Assembly: GCA_035606695.1 (NCBI GenBank)
Contig: DATNEW010000050.1
Location: forward strand, 212,118 to 276,117
Direction of reading: 5' to 3'
Origin: Gemmatimonadaceae bacterium
GTDB taxonomy: Bacteria > Gemmatimonadota > Gemmatimonadetes > Gemmatimonadales > Gemmatimonadaceae
Length of the DNA stretch: 64,000 bases
The notes under the pieces are model-generated. The model saw only the letters and a program-made list of their open reading frames with translations. It was not told the DNA's origin and searched no databases. Both the position numbers and the translations under genes were made by a program. Of the stretch, positions 41,756 to 49,634 are shown in pieces. The stretch's first letter is position 1. Every line of letters starts with the position of its first letter.

Positions 41756-42843
41756 TGGCCGATACCGAAGCGGAACGCACAGAAAACGCCACTCCTCGAA
41801 AACGCGATGACGCGCGCGAGGAGGGCAAGATTGCGAAGAGCCAGGAGCTCACGATCGCCGCTTCGCTGCTCGGCAGCGCGGTGGTGCTCTCGAGCGTCGC
41901 GCCGATCGCCGGCCATGGGTTGTTCGAGATCATGGGACACGGGCTCGCCAACGTCGGCAACGTCGCGCTCGACGGCGCGTCCGCTACGCTGCTGCTGCGC
42001 GAGACCGCGATGAAGACGTTCGCCGCCATCGCCGGGTTACTCGTCGCGATGGGCGTCGGCACGTTCGCCATGGCGGCGCTGCAAGGCCGCGGCGTGTTGT
42101 CGGCCAAGCCGATCATGCCCGACTTCAACCGAGTCAATCCGCTCGCCAACGCCAAGAACATGTTTGGCATGCGCGCGGTAATCGAGATCCTCAAGTCGCT
42201 CTCGAAGGTCGCGATCGTCGGTCTCGCGGTGTACGGCTCGATCAAGGCGGCGTTGCCCGACGCCATCGCGCTGTCGCAGGAATCGCAGCTCGGACTCCTC
42301 TACGTCGTCAAGCACTACTCGGTGCGCATGCTCGCCACCGCGGGCGGCGCCTACCTCGCGCTCGCCGCGGCCGACTACGTCTGGCAGTGGTGGCAGCTCG
42401 AAAAGTCGCTGCGCATGACGAAGGAAGAGGTGAAGCAGGAGATGAAGCAGAACGACGGCGACCCGCACGTGAAGCAGCGCCGCCGCTCCATCGCCCGCCA
42501 GTACGCCCGCAAGCAAATGATGAAGGATGTGCCGAAGGCCGACGTCGTCATCGTCAATCCGACGCACATCGCCATCGCCATCAAGTACGACACGAGCATC
42601 GCCCCCGCCCCGATCGTCCTCGCCATCGGCATGAACAAAGTCGCCGAGCGCATCAAGGAGATCGCACGCGAGGCGGGCGTGCCGATGGTCGAGAACCGCC
42701 CGCTCGCCCGCGCGCTGCTCAAGACCGCGCGCGTCGGTACCATGATCCCCTACGAGCTCTACATGGCCGTCGCTGAAGTCCTCGCCTTCGTGATCCGCAC
42801 CCGCGGCAAGCTGGGCGCCGCTCGCTTGAGCAAACTGGCATGA
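41755..42843 (+). CDS. flhB: Flagellar export switch protein FlhB
   Basis: 362 residues. N-terminal ERTENATPRKRDDAREEGKIAKSQEL, four membrane helices, and a cytoplasmic domain with the self-cleavage motif NPTH (IVNPTHIAIAIKYD). It changes export specificity from rod/hook to filament together with FliK. Overlaps flhA by ATGA. Confidence 0.97.
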   Translation: MADTEAERTENATPRKRDDAREEGKIAKSQELTIAASLLGSAVVLSSVAPIAGHGLFEIMGHGLANVGNVALDGASATLLLRETAMKTFAAIAGLLVAMGVGTFAMAALQGRGVLSAKPIMPDFNRVNPLANAKNMFGMRAVIEILKSLSKVAIVGLAVYGSIKAALPDAIALSQESQLGLLYVVKHYSVRMLATAGGAYLALAAADYVWQWWQLEKSLRMTKEEVKQEMKQNDGDPHVKQRRRSIARQYARKQMMKDVPKADVVIVNPTHIAIAIKYDTSIAPAPIVLAIGMNKVAERIKEIAREAGVPMVENRPLARALLKTARVGTMIPYELYMAVAEVLAFVIRTRGKLGAARLSKLA

Positions 42844-44921
42844 GTACCGCCGTCGCTCCGCTGCCGATGATGCAGTCGAACGGCAAGCGCAACGCCGAGG
42901 TGGGTCTGGCGATCGCGGTGCTGGCGATCGTCGCGCTGCTGATGGTGCCGCTGCCCGGCGTCGTGCTCGATCTGCTTCTCGCGACGAGCATCGGCACCTC
43001 GCTCGTGGTGCTGCTCGTCGCGCTGAACACCACCGATCCACTCGAGTTCAGCGGCTTCCCGTCGCTGCTGTTGCTGCTCACGCTGTTCCGTCTGGCGCTG
43101 AACGTCTGCTCGACACGTTTGATCCTGTCACAAGGTCATGCGGGCGCGGTGATTCAGGCGTTCGGCGAGTTCGTGATCGGCGGCAACTATGCCGTCGGAC
43201 TCGTGCTCTTCATCATTCTCGTCGGCATCAACTTCATCGTCATCACGAAAGGTGCGGGCCGCGTTGCCGAAGTCGCGGCGCGCTTTACCCTCGACGCGAT
43301 GCCCGGCAAGCAGATGGCGATCGACGCCGATCTCTCCGCCGGCCTGATCGACGAGAAGCAAGCGCGGAAGCGCCGCGACGAGATCTCGCAAGCCGCCGAC
43401 TTCTACGGCGCGATGGACGGCTCGTCGAAGTTCGTGAAGGGCGACGCGATCGCCGGTTTGCTCATCACGGCGATCAACATCGTCGGCGGCATCTTTATCG
43501 GCGCATTCCAGCGCGGCCTGCCGATCGGCCAGGCGCTGTCGCAGTACACGATCCTCACCGTCGGCGACGGTCTCGTCACGCAGATTCCCGCGCTCATCAT
43601 CTCGACCGCCGCGGGTATCATGGTGACGCACGCGGCGGGCGGCTCGCGCATGGGCGAAACGTTGTCCAAGCAGCTGAGCGCGCATCCGCGTTCGATGGTG
43701 ATCGCCGGCACGGTGCTCGGTTCGTTCGGTCTCGTACCGGGACTTCCGAAGCTGCCGTTCTTCCTGCTCGGCGGCGGTCTCGCGATGCTCGGCCGCATGG
43801 CCAAGACCGCGGAAAAGAAACGCTTCGCCGAAGAGGTTGCGGCGAAGGAAGCGGCCGCACCGCCCGCGCCCATCGCGGATCCGATGACGGACTTGCTCCA
43901 GATCGATCCGATCGAGCTCGAGGTCGGCTACGCGCTCATTCCGCTCGTCGACGAGAAGCAGGGCGGCGATCTCCTCGATCGCATCTCGATGCTGCGCAAG
44001 CAATCCGCGCAGGAGCTCGGCATTCTCGTCCCGGCCATTCGCATTCGCGACGACATTCGCCTGCCGGCCAATGAGTACATCATCAAGTTGCGCGGCGCCG
44101 AGATCGCGCGCGGCGAAGTGATGCCGCGCTTCCTGTTGGCGCTGGATACCGGCCGCGTCATCGGCACGACCGAAGGCATCGACACGATCGATCCGAGCTT
44201 CGGCATGCCCGCCAAGTGGATCGCGACCAACAAGCGCGTCGAAGCCGAGTCGCTCGGCTACATCGTCGTGGAACCGGCGACGGTCGTCGCGACGCATCTG
44301 ATGGAAAAGCTCAAGTCCAGCGCCGCCGACCTGCTCGGCCGCCAGGACGTGCAGGAAATGGTCGACACGCTCAAGAAGACGCACCCGGCGCTCGTCGACG
44401 ACGTCATTCCCGGCAAGCTCACGCTCGGTGTGCTGCATCGCGTGCTTCAGAGATTGCTCAAGGAACGCGTGCCGATTCGCGACCTCGTCACGATTCTCGA
44501 GGCGGTCGCCGACGCGGCGGATCAGACGAAGGATCCGGAAGCGCTCACCGAGCACGCGCGCCGCGCACTCACCAATACCATCGCACGACTGCACATGGAC
44601 GAATCCGGCACGGTGCGCGGCATCACGGTTGGACCGAAGCTCGAGATGGCGCTTCTCGGTCTCTTCAGCCCGCGCGCGAATCAGAACCCCGCGTCGCTGC
44701 TCACGCCCGACAGTCTGGGCGGCCTGCTGCGCGAGCTCGACAACCTGTCGAGCATCAACATGGTCGAAGGCCGGCCGGTGCCGGTCCTCGCGCCGCCGTC
44801 GCTTCGCGTTGGACTGCGCCGACTCATCGAGCCGGTCCTGCCGAATCTGCCCGTCGTCTCGCTGGCCGAGCTGCCGGTGTACGTGAAGCTGCATAGCGTC
44901 GCGATGTGGGAGGCCGCATGA
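42840..44921 (+). CDS. flhA: Flagellar export channel protein FlhA
   Basis: 693 residues. Eight N-terminal membrane helices with the FHIPEP-region FVIGGNYAVGLVLFIILVGINFIVITKGAGRVAEVAARFTLDAMPGKQMAIDADL, and a large cytoplasmic domain that docks chaperones. Followed directly by flhG; no flhF lies between, unlike most bacteria with flhG. Confidence 0.97.
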   Translation: MSTAVAPLPMMQSNGKRNAEVGLAIAVLAIVALLMVPLPGVVLDLLLATSIGTSLVVLLVALNTTDPLEFSGFPSLLLLLTLFRLALNVCSTRLILSQGHAGAVIQAFGEFVIGGNYAVGLVLFIILVGINFIVITKGAGRVAEVAARFTLDAMPGKQMAIDADLSAGLIDEKQARKRRDEISQAADFYGAMDGSSKFVKGDAIAGLLITAINIVGGIFIGAFQRGLPIGQALSQYTILTVGDGLVTQIPALIISTAAGIMVTHAAGGSRMGETLSKQLSAHPRSMVIAGTVLGSFGLVPGLPKLPFFLLGGGLAMLGRMAKTAEKKRFAEEVAAKEAAAPPAPIADPMTDLLQIDPIELEVGYALIPLVDEKQGGDLLDRISMLRKQSAQELGILVPAIRIRDDIRLPANEYIIKLRGAEIARGEVMPRFLLALDTGRVIGTTEGIDTIDPSFGMPAKWIATNKRVEAESLGYIVVEPATVVATHLMEKLKSSAADLLGRQDVQEMVDTLKKTHPALVDDVIPGKLTLGVLHRVLQRLLKERVPIRDLVTILEAVADAADQTKDPEALTEHARRALTNTIARLHMDESGTVRGITVGPKLEMALLGLFSPRANQNPASLLTPDSLGGLLRELDNLSSINMVEGRPVPVLAPPSLRVGLRRLIEPVLPNLPVVSLAELPVYVKLHSVAMWEAA

Positions 44922-45802
44922 TCGCGCCGACCCACGATCCACGCGTGCCGCAACCCGCACCGGCGCCTACGCCGTTGCTGGTCGCGAGCGGCAAGGGCGG
45001 CGTCGGCACGTCGGTGGTGGCGGCGCTCCATGCGCTCGCCGCTGCCGAACGCGGCGATCGCGTGCTGCTCATCGACGCGAACGAAGGCGGCGGCTCGCTG
45101 CATCATCTCTTCGGCGCGCGTCCGACGCACAGCCTCTGGATGCTCTGCGATCCGCGCGCGGTACCCGAGGATCTGCCGATCGCGATCGATCACAATCTCA
45201 CGCTCGTCGCGGGCGGCACGAGCGGCGCCGCGGTGGCGCCGGCGACGGATGCCGAACGCCGCGATGCGCTCAAGCGTCTCGCCGAACTGTACGCGCAGTA
45301 CGACGTGGTCGTGATCGACGGCGGCTCGCGGCTCGATACGATTTCCGCCATCAGTGAAGTGTCAAACGCGTCGCTGTTGCTGGTGACATCGGCCGACCGG
45401 CTGGCGCTCGCGGCGAATTACGCCCTTGTGAAATCGGTCACCGCCAAGCGCAACGACGCGCCGATAGCGTTGATCGCCAATCGCCACGGCGAAGGACTCG
45501 CGCAGGAAGCGTGCGATTTCCTCGTCGGCGCGTGCTCGCACTTTCTCGCTCGTTCGATCGACGTCGTGAGCGGTATTCCCGACGACCCGTGTCTGCAGGC
45601 GGCCATCGGCGCCGGCATGACGATTCGTGATGCACTGGACGGCTCGCCCGCCGCGGATGCGGTGCGCGTGACCGTGCAACGACTGCTTCCTTCGCAGCGC
45701 GCGGCGTCTCAGACGCTGGCGATGTCTGCTGCCTCGACTGTTGCTCCCCCTCCCCCTCCCCCTCTCCCTCTCCCCACCCCCCTCTCCCGACGCTGGAGCT
45801 GA
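44918..45802 (+). CDS. flhG: FlhG/MinD-like ATPase with altered P-loop
   Basis: 294 residues, ParA/MinD family, start overlapping the flhA stop (ATGA). The deviant Walker A reads VASGKGGVGTSVVAAL: the signature first Lys is kept, but the P-loop Lys of GKGGVGKT is Thr, and the Walker A' region reads LLIDANEGGGS instead of DxDxG. Walker B Asp is kept (VVVIDGGSRLDTIS). ATP hydrolysis should be impaired or lost. The C-terminus ends in a Pro/Leu tail from a CT-rich tract. FlhG normally sets flagellar number with FlhF, which is absent here. The gene precedes fliA by one base. Confidence 0.88.
   Translation: MIAPTHDPRVPQPAPAPTPLLVASGKGGVGTSVVAALHALAAAERGDRVLLIDANEGGGSLHHLFGARPTHSLWMLCDPRAVPEDLPIAIDHNLTLVAGGTSGAAVAPATDAERRDALKRLAELYAQYDVVVIDGGSRLDTISAISEVSNASLLLVTSADRLALAANYALVKSVTAKRNDAPIALIANRHGEGLAQEACDFLVGACSHFLARSIDVVSGIPDDPCLQAAIGAGMTIRDALDGSPAADAVRVTVQRLLPSQRAASQTLAMSAASTVAPPPPPPLPLPTPLSRRWS
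45739..45791 (+). repeat. Polypyrimidine low-complexity tract in the flhG 3' end
   Basis: About 50 bases of CCCCCT/CCCTCT units encoding the Pro/Leu tail of FlhG. Only pyrimidines apart from a few bases. Prone to slippage; a one-base change would alter the FlhG tail and its one-base spacing to fliA. Confidence 0.75.
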
Positions 45803-45803
45803 T

Positions 45804-46556
45804 ATGGATCCCCGAGCTACCTGGAAGGCCTTCGCCGGTGGCGACCTGGCTGCCCGAGACGCGCTCCTCACCGAAAATCTGAGCCTCGTGCATCACGTTG
45901 CACGCCAGCTCGAGCGCAAACTGAGCAACGAGCTCGATCACGACGAACTGGTGAGCGCCGGAACGCTCGGCCTGATGTCGGCGATGAGCTCGTTCGACCC
46001 CGATCGCGGACTTGCGTTCAGCACCTTCGCGGTGCCGCGCATTCGCGGCGCGATTCTCGACGAACTGCGCCGGCAGGATCACGTGCCGCGTTCGGTGCGG
46101 CGCAAGACGCGCGACATTCAAGCGGCGCGGTCCTCGCTCGCCGCGAAGTTGTGCCGTCTTCCCGATGACAACGAAGTCGCGGAGGCGCTGGGCGTCGACG
46201 TGCAGACGTTGTGGAAGTGGGAATCCGACGTCGAGGGCGCCATTCGCGTACCGATCGACCGTCAGACGAACGATCGCGGCGAGTCGCATTCGTCGCCGCT
46301 CGACCTGCTGCACACGGATCCGAGCGATGCGGTGGACGAGCAGCTTGGCCGCGAGCAGGAAGTGGCGATGCTGCGCGACGCGATCATGAAGCTCAAGGAG
46401 CAGGAGCGGACCGTGCTCGCGCTCTACTATTTCGAGGAGTTGAAGCTGCACGAGATCGCGGAGATTCTCGGGTTGACCGAGTCGCGCGTGTCGCAGATCC
46501 GCTCGAAGGCGTTGAGCCGGTTGCGGGAGACAATCGGGGTCGCGTTGGCGTCCTGA
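45804..46556 (+). CDS. fliA: Flagellar sigma factor FliA (sigma-28)
   Basis: 250 residues from the ATG at 45804 with GGAG 7 bases upstream. Region 2 (LVHHVARQLERKL, SAGTLGLMSAMSSFDPDRGLAFSTFAVPRIRGAILDELRR), region 3 (RSVRRKTRDIQAA) and region 4 with HTH (LYYFEELKLHEIAEILGLTESRVSQIRSKALSRL). It would read the CGATACT-type promoters of fliC, flgL, flgM and motA. Controlled by FlgM (13992-14309). Confidence 0.96.
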   Translation: MDPRATWKAFAGGDLAARDALLTENLSLVHHVARQLERKLSNELDHDELVSAGTLGLMSAMSSFDPDRGLAFSTFAVPRIRGAILDELRRQDHVPRSVRRKTRDIQAARSSLAAKLCRLPDDNEVAEALGVDVQTLWKWESDVEGAIRVPIDRQTNDRGESHSSPLDLLHTDPSDAVDEQLGREQEVAMLRDAIMKLKEQERTVLALYYFEELKLHEIAEILGLTESRVSQIRSKALSRLRETIGVALAS

Positions 46557-46580
46557 GGGGGTACCGCGGAGGGGCACCTT

Positions 46581-46620
46581 GGTCCGCTTCGGCCCGTCTG
46601 GGTCGGGGCGGACCTTTTTT
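46581..46620 (+). terminator. Rho-independent terminator after fliA
   Basis: Two-part stem GGTCCGC...GCGGACC with inner CGGCCC...GGGTCG and GTCT loop, followed by six T. 25 bases after the stop. Ends the fliL-fliA operon. Confidence 0.9.
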
Positions 46621-46733
46621 GCCACGGACCGCGGCGGACAACGTCGGATAGGCGCGGAGACGGCGTGAACTGCCGTTGAACGCAGTTCCGCCGTCTCCGC
46701 GCCGGTCTGCGTACGTCCGCCGTGGTCCGTGGC
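46621..46733. repeat. 113-bp imperfect palindrome
   Basis: Left arm from GCCACGGACCGCGGCGGAC to GAGACGGCGTGAACTGC; right arm is its near-exact reverse complement, ending GTCCGCCGTGGTCCGTGGC; loop of 8 bases. About 52 bases per arm with few mismatches. No gene inside. A MITE or REP-like element next to the fliA terminator. With the terminator and promoter it accounts for most of the gene-free stretch 46557-46970. Confidence 0.8.
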
Positions 46734-46764
46734 TGCTCGGCAAGAACCGCCGCCCCGGCAAGAA

Positions 46765-46791
46765 TTGCCTGCCCGGGGCGAGTGTTAGAAT
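46765..46791 (+). promoter_or_regulatory. Candidate promoter for the flgF-csrA operon
   Basis: TTGCCT, 15 bases, TAGAAT, about 180 bases upstream of flgF. Same -10 and spacing as the candidate before fliL. Confidence 0.4.
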
Positions 46792-46970
46792 GGTGCCAGA
46801 ATGCTGGCTAAGTTGTTGTGTGACATACAGTTAAATGTCTGCGCACGGCATGGCCCCCGCCTTGCTTTTCCCCATGGCGCGTGCGGCACGATTCGCACGC
46901 TGAAAGCCCGCAGGTCCCTCCCTTGGTAGTTCCTTCCTCCGAAGTCCCCCGCCCAGCCGCTCTCCCTGAC

Positions 46971-47669
46971 ATGCCTCCTCTAAATGGAATGGAAAGCGCC
47001 GCGAGCGCGCTTCGCTACTGGGAGCGCAAGCAGGACGTCGTGGCGAACAACCTGGCCAACGTCTCGACCACCGGATTCAAGTCGCAGCGTGTCTTCGCGC
47101 AGCTCATGAACGGTGTCGATCCGGTCGCCAACGCCACGTCCGATCTGTCGACGGGGATGCTTCAGCAAACCAGTAATACGATGGACGTCGCGATCGACGG
47201 CAGCGGGTTCTTCGTCGTCAGCACGCCCAACGGCGAGCGCTACACCCGCGGCGGAAGCTTCCGTCTCGACGACAAGCATCAACTCGTCGACAACGACGGC
47301 CGTCCGCTGCTCGGTGAAAAGGGCATGCCGCTCAAACTGCTCGACGGTCCGGTCACGATCTCGCGTACCGGCGAAGTCACGCAGAATGGGCAGATCGTCG
47401 ATCGCCTGCGCATGGAGGACGCGCCGAAAGGCACGCAGCTTCAGCGCGAAGGCGAATCGTTGTGGGTTCCGCCGGCCACGAAGGCGCCGATGAAGCCCGA
47501 AGCTCGCAATGTCAAACAAGGCTATCTCGAACAGAGCAACGTCAACTCGATGACGGCGCTCGTGGACATGGTTGCGGTGCAGCGCGCCTATGCCTCGGTG
47601 CAGAAAGCCGTCACGCAGATGGACTCGGCCGACGAGACGCTCACGACGCAAATCGCCCGGCCACTGTAA
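46971..47669 (+). CDS. flgF: Flagellar proximal rod protein FlgF
   Basis: 232 residues from ATG 46971; ATG 46989 (MESAASAL) is an alternative and a GTG upstream adds a Pro-rich leader. Rod motif RKQDVVANNLANVSTTGFKSQR, central VAIDGSGFFVVSTPNGERYTRGGSFRLD, C-terminal GYLEQSNVNSMTALVDMVAVQRAYASVQKAV. Forms the proximal rod with FlgB and FlgC. Confidence 0.93.
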   Translation: MPPLNGMESAASALRYWERKQDVVANNLANVSTTGFKSQRVFAQLMNGVDPVANATSDLSTGMLQQTSNTMDVAIDGSGFFVVSTPNGERYTRGGSFRLDDKHQLVDNDGRPLLGEKGMPLKLLDGPVTISRTGEVTQNGQIVDRLRMEDAPKGTQLQREGESLWVPPATKAPMKPEARNVKQGYLEQSNVNSMTALVDMVAVQRAYASVQKAVTQMDSADETLTTQIARPL

Positions 47670-47674
47670 GTCGA

Positions 47675-47711
47675 CCCACTCCCATCGCCCCACGCCCACC
47701 GCCCATCGCTC
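47675..47711 (+). repeat. Heptamer array abutting the flgG start
   Basis: Degenerate CCCACTC, CCATCGC, CCCACGC, CCACCGC, CCATCGC units, ending two bases before the flgG ATG. Same family as those before fliL, fliR and motA. Confidence 0.65.
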
Positions 47712-48500
47712 ATGAATCCCGCCCTCAACACCGCCGCCACCGGCATGGCCGCGCAGCAGACGCGCACCGAAGTCATCGCGAATAATCTCGCGAACGTGAA
47801 CACCACGGGCTTCAAGCGCAGTCGCGCGCAGTTCGAGGACCTGCTCTATCAAACGATGCAGGGTCCCCAGGTGCTCGGCAGCTCCGAGTCGAACACCAGC
47901 CCGTCGATTCAGGTCGGACGCGGGACGCGCTTGACCGGCGTGACGCGCCTGGACAGCCAGGGTGCGCTGGAGCAGACGGGTCGCTCGCTCGACGTGGCGA
48001 TCGACGGCGCGGGATTTTTCCCCGTCCAGCTGCCGAGTGGCGCGACCGCGTACACGCGCGACGGAAGTTTTCAGATCTCTGATCAAGGCGTGCTCGTCAC
48101 GTCCGACGGCTATCAGGTCGGCTCCGGCATCAAGATCCCGAGCGACGTCACCGACGTCACGATCTCGGCGACGGGCGTGGTGAGCGGATCCAAGGGCACG
48201 GGTACCGATTCGACGGAGCTTGGTCGCATCGAGCTCGCGCGCTTCGCGAATCCGACCGGGCTCGAGGCGATGGGTCAGAACCTCTACTCCGCGACGCCGG
48301 CGTCGGGCGAAGCCACCGTCGGGTATCCGCAGGATGACGGCATGGGCCGGCTCGTTCAGGGCCAGCTCGAGGGCAGTAACGTCGAAATCGTGCAGGAGAT
48401 GGTCGACATGATCTCGGCGCAGCGCGCTTATGAGCTCAACTCGAAGGCGGTCAAGGCCGCCGATGAAATGTCACAAACAGCGACGGAGATGGTGCGGTAA
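47712..48500 (+). CDS. flgG: Flagellar distal rod protein FlgG
   Basis: 262 residues, exactly family length: AATGMAAQQTRTEVIANNLANVNTTGFKRSRAQFEDLLYQT, SLDVAIDGAGFFPVQLPSGATAYTRDGSF, C-terminal VEIVQEMVDMISAQRAYELNSKAVKAADEM. Overlaps flgA by one base (TAATG). Confidence 0.97.
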   Translation: MNPALNTAATGMAAQQTRTEVIANNLANVNTTGFKRSRAQFEDLLYQTMQGPQVLGSSESNTSPSIQVGRGTRLTGVTRLDSQGALEQTGRSLDVAIDGAGFFPVQLPSGATAYTRDGSFQISDQGVLVTSDGYQVGSGIKIPSDVTDVTISATGVVSGSKGTGTDSTELGRIELARFANPTGLEAMGQNLYSATPASGEATVGYPQDDGMGRLVQGQLEGSNVEIVQEMVDMISAQRAYELNSKAVKAADEMSQTATEMVR

Positions 48501-48958
48501 TGGTTCGGCGCATGTTTCATCCGGTCGTGCTGGTCGCGCTCGCGACGCTGGCGTTGCTCTGGGCGCGTCTCGCGGAAGCGCAGGTCCCGCCGACGCAGCG
48601 CGTTCCCGTCGCGACGCACGCACTGGCGCGCGGTGCCGTGCTCGGCGCCGGCGACTTCGAGATGCGGGATACGACCGTGCGCTTCGGCGTCGATACGAAC
48701 CACATCGTTGTTGGCTGGGTCACGCGCCGCTCGATCGCCGCGGGCGAAGTGCTGCGCGTCCCGGCCGTCGAAGCGCCGACGGTGATCAACGCCAATTCGC
48801 CGGTGGAGTGCGAGTGGGTCGACGGCAACGTCAAGTTGACCGTGCAAGGCATTGCCGCGCGCAATGCGGCGATGGGCGAGCGCGTGCCGGTGCGCACGGA
48901 GTCGGGTAAACGCATCGAAGGAACGGTCGTGGCGCCAGGCCGTGTACGTATCGACTAA
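48500..48958 (+). CDS. flgA: P-ring assembly chaperone FlgA
   Basis: 152 residues with an N-terminal Sec signal (VVLVALATLALLWARLAEAQ). SAF domain: VPVATHALARGAVLGAGDFEMRD, VTRRSIAAGEVLRVPAVEAP, then VKLTVQGIAARNAAMGERVPVRTESGKRIEGTVVAPGRV. Periplasmic chaperone for FlgI. The N-terminal half of longer FlgA proteins is absent. Stop shares a base with an ATG that opens the 60-bp-family repeat. Confidence 0.92.
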   Translation: MVRRMFHPVVLVALATLALLWARLAEAQVPPTQRVPVATHALARGAVLGAGDFEMRDTTVRFGVDTNHIVVGWVTRRSIAAGEVLRVPAVEAPTVINANSPVECEWVDGNVKLTVQGIAARNAAMGERVPVRTESGKRIEGTVVAPGRVRID

Positions 48959-49016
48959 TGAACTCTCTCAGCGGAATTCCGAGCGCAGGCGCGAAGCGCC
49001 GCAGCGAGGAACCATC
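48958..49016 (+). repeat. Single copy of the translated repeat at the flgA-flgH junction
   Basis: Starts with ATG on the flgA stop, contains GGAATTCC and GGCGCGAAGCGCC, and ends GCGAGGAACCATC. Read in the flgH frame it encodes GIPSAGAKRRSEEPS. It matches the units at 10984-11102 and 49653-49757. Confidence 0.92.
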
Positions 49017-49632
49017 ACACGCGAACATGAAGTATCTGATTGCTCTCCTCTTCATAGTTTTGGGCGCGCCGGTATTGATGGCGCAGTCGAAAGACCAGCC
49101 CGCGGCGACGACGCGACACATCGCGTCGTGGACCGCGGACAAGCGCGAGTATCGCGTCGGCGACGTGATCACGGTGCTGTTGTCGGAAGCGACCATCGCC
49201 AGCGCCACAAAGTCGCAGAGCGGAAGCGATCAGCAAACGCGAAAGAATGATCTGGGCCTGGCGCCGCCGAAGATCGGCACGACGGCGTTGCCGTCGATCG
49301 ACGCCGCGATGAACATGGACAAGAACGCATCGTCCAAGCAGGACGGCGGCGCGAGCCGAGCCGTGAACTTCAAAGGCGACATCTCGGTGCGCGTCATCGC
49401 CGTGGACAAGAGCGGGCAGATCCAGGTGAAGGGCGCGAAGATGGTGGACGTCGACAAGAACAAGCAGTCGCTCAACTTCACGGGCTGGATTCGGCCCGAG
49501 GACGTTTCGCCGGACAATGTCGTGAGCAGTCAGCGCGTCGCCGATGCAACGCTCACCTATCAGCTGTCGGGTGACATCGGCAAGACGCGTGGTGGGTTGG
49601 TCGGACGCATCCTCAACGTGTTCTGGCCGTGA
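48958..49632 (+). CDS. flgH: L-ring protein FlgH
   Basis: 224 residues if read from the ATG overlapping the flgA stop (as every other junction in this operon overlaps); the first 23 residues then come from the repeat. A start at 49027 (MKYLIALLFIVLGAPVLMAQ) would give an ordinary signal peptide but has GAGGA 16 bases away. FlgH motifs: YRVGDVITVLLSEATIASATK, FKGDISVRVIAVDKSGQIQVKGAKMVDVDKNKQSLNFTGWIRPEDVSPDNVV, GGLVGRILNVFWP. The usual lipobox Cys is missing, so it is probably not a lipoprotein. Confidence 0.93.
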   Translation: MNSLSGIPSAGAKRRSEEPSHANMKYLIALLFIVLGAPVLMAQSKDQPAATTRHIASWTADKREYRVGDVITVLLSEATIASATKSQSGSDQQTRKNDLGLAPPKIGTTALPSIDAAMNMDKNASSKQDGGASRAVNFKGDISVRVIAVDKSGQIQVKGAKMVDVDKNKQSLNFTGWIRPEDVSPDNVVSSQRVADATLTYQLSGDIGKTRGGLVGRILNVFWP

Positions 49633-49634
49633 GA

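Noticed and set aside
43128..44960. 610-codon minus-strand frame across flhA
   Set aside because: Shadow of flhA with Arg/Asp/His bias and no recognisable domain.
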